From Candidatus Bathyarchaeota archaeon (GTDB lineage: Archaea > Thermoproteota > Bathyarchaeia > Bathyarchaeales > Bathycorpusculaceae): DNA of 5,777 bases. The first letter of the stretch is position 1, and each line of letters begins with the position of its first letter. Location: positions 1 to 5,777 of the forward strand of contig JAOZHM010000042.1 of assembly GCA_026014845.1 (NCBI GenBank), written 5' to 3'. The position numbers and the translations under genes are program-made. Under the pieces are notes generated by a model. It was not told the DNA's origin, made no database searches, and saw nothing but the letters and a program-made list of their open reading frames with translations. Below are positions 4,853-5,777 of this stretch, one piece after another.

Positions 4853-5777
4853 TTGAGATACGCTGTGATTGCTGAAGCCTACGAAAAAATTGAAGCTACA
4901 ACAAAAAGGCTGGTAATGACAGATCTCCTTGTTGATCTTCTTAAGAATACGCCAAAGGAAATCATAAACAAAGTCGTATACTTAACACAGGGCAAAATAT
5001 GCCCAGACTTTGTTAACCTTGAAATAGGTGTAGCTGAAAAACTCGCAATAAAAGCTCTCGCCCGTGCCTCCGGAAGAAAGGAAAGCGAAATTGAAGAAGA
5101 CGTAAAAAAGACAGGTGACATTGGAGAGACGACTCAGAAATTTGTAGGTAATAAAAGACAAGTAACGTTTTTCCAGCAGCCCTTAACAGTTCAAAGAGTC
5201 TATGAGATCCTCGATAAGATGGCTAGAACTTCAGGCTCTGGTGCAGTTGACCTTAAAATGGCGCTTCTAGCTGGACTTTTGGCTGATGCCACTCCTAAAG
5301 AAGCTAAGTACATTATGCGGACAGTTACTGGAAACCTTCGCTTAGGTATCGCAGACATGACTGTTCTAGACGCTTTAGCAATAGCCTATGGCGGCGGAAA
5401 AGAAAACCGCGAATATTTAGAACGCGCATACAACGTTTCCTCGGATCTTGGAAGAGTCGCAAAAGTAGTTGCTGAGAAAGGGTTGGCAAGTGTTAAGAAA
5501 TTTGAGATATCGGTCGGCGAACCCATTAGGGCTATGTTGTGTGAAAGGCTTTCTTCACCGGAGGAGATTCTTGAAAAGCTCGGAGGAAAATGTATAGCCG
5601 AATATAAATATGATGGTGAAAGAATACAAGCCCACAAAAAAGGCGACGAAGTTACCCTATTCTCTAGACGCTTAGAAAACATTTCAGACCAGTACCCAGA
5701 TGCTGTTGAACTTCTTAAGAAGTATGTGAAGGCAAAAGACGCCATTTTAGAAGGTGAATGTGTCGCAGTAGACCCTG
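4853..5777 (+). CDS. lig: ATP-dependent DNA ligase, N-terminal half (runs off the window)
   Basis: It seals nicks in duplex DNA during replication and repair through an enzyme-AMP intermediate. It runs off the right edge with 308 residues visible of about 580-600 expected. The N-terminal DNA-binding domain occupies about residues 1-215, with VVYLTQGKICPDF (41-53), IGVAEKLAIKALA (58-70) and the TGNLRLGIADMTVLDALA segment (159-176) typical of archaeal and eukaryotic ligase I. The adenylation domain follows: motif I EYKYDGERIQAH (250-261) with the AMP-accepting Lys252, motif III FSRRLENIS (270-278) and motif IIIa ILEGECVAVD (298-307). The start is TTG at 4853: an in-frame TAA lies just two codons upstream, and the N-terminus RYAVIAEAYEKIE aligns with the family start. 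GTG at codon 5 is a weaker alternative. It follows the broken nitroreductase by 67 bases and probably has its own promoter. Confidence 0.96.
   Translation, partial: MRYAVIAEAYEKIEATTKRLVMTDLLVDLLKNTPKEIINKVVYLTQGKICPDFVNLEIGVAEKLAIKALARASGRKESEIEEDVKKTGDIGETTQKFVGNKRQVTFFQQPLTVQRVYEILDKMARTSGSGAVDLKMALLAGLLADATPKEAKYIMRTVTGNLRLGIADMTVLDALAIAYGGGKENREYLERAYNVSSDLGRVAKVVAEKGLASVKKFEISVGEPIRAMLCERLSSPEEILEKLGGKCIAEYKYDGERIQAHKKGDEVTLFSRRLENISDQYPDAVELLKKYVKAKDAILEGECVAVDP

Noticed and set aside
4879..5745. Minus-strand open frames inside the DNA ligase region (4879-5121, 5386-5745)
   Set aside because: The plus-strand frame carries ligase motifs I, III and IIIa; the opposite frames are Ser/Phe-rich shadows.

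Overview
This looks like a stretch of archaeal chromosome with about 43-45% GC by eye. The evidence is an archaeal-type ATP-dependent DNA ligase, a free-standing alanyl-tRNA editing protein of the AlaX-M type, a DUF47 (PhoU-like) protein, TTG starts, strong GGAGG or GTGAT ribosome binding sites and TATA-like boxes upstream of genes. The overall flavour fits an uncultured TACK-type lineage such as Bathyarchaeia, but that placement is an impression and no marker here proves it.

Layout. The left part, read on the minus strand from right to left, holds: alaX (3382-4146); a 163-base noncoding gap; a fused two-domain ABC permease (1572-3218); its ATPase with a TOBE-type C-terminus (394-1500); and the N-terminal 133 residues of a DUF47/PhoU-like protein (1-401), whose TTG start overlaps the ATPase stop. 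The right part reads on the plus strand: a nitroreductase broken by one in-frame TGA (4264-4785), then the first 308 residues of DNA ligase (4853 to the window end). The 117-base gap 4147-4263 is a divergent promoter region. No gap without a gene exceeds 300 bases.

How the genes relate. The permease and ATPase form the membrane and motor parts of one importer of the Fe3+/thiamine/sulfate-molybdate-phosphonate superfamily. No solute-binding protein is encoded beside the permease, so the substrate cannot be named. The overlapping DUF47 gene is probably translated together with the ATPase and hints at a phosphate-like or other oxyanion link, which is inference. AlaX, the nitroreductase and the ligase have no evident functional tie to the transporter.

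Most interesting points: (1) the single TGA in the nitroreductase falls exactly where the family's PSAGNxQPW motif has Trp, while neighbouring genes use TGG for Trp and TGA as a stop. (2) The gap downstream of alaX holds a C box and a D box 49 bases apart on the minus strand. Nine bases upstream of the D box are complementary to the universally conserved 16S rRNA decoding segment, and the D+5 rule points at C1402 (E. coli numbering), so this is a candidate C/D box guide RNA.
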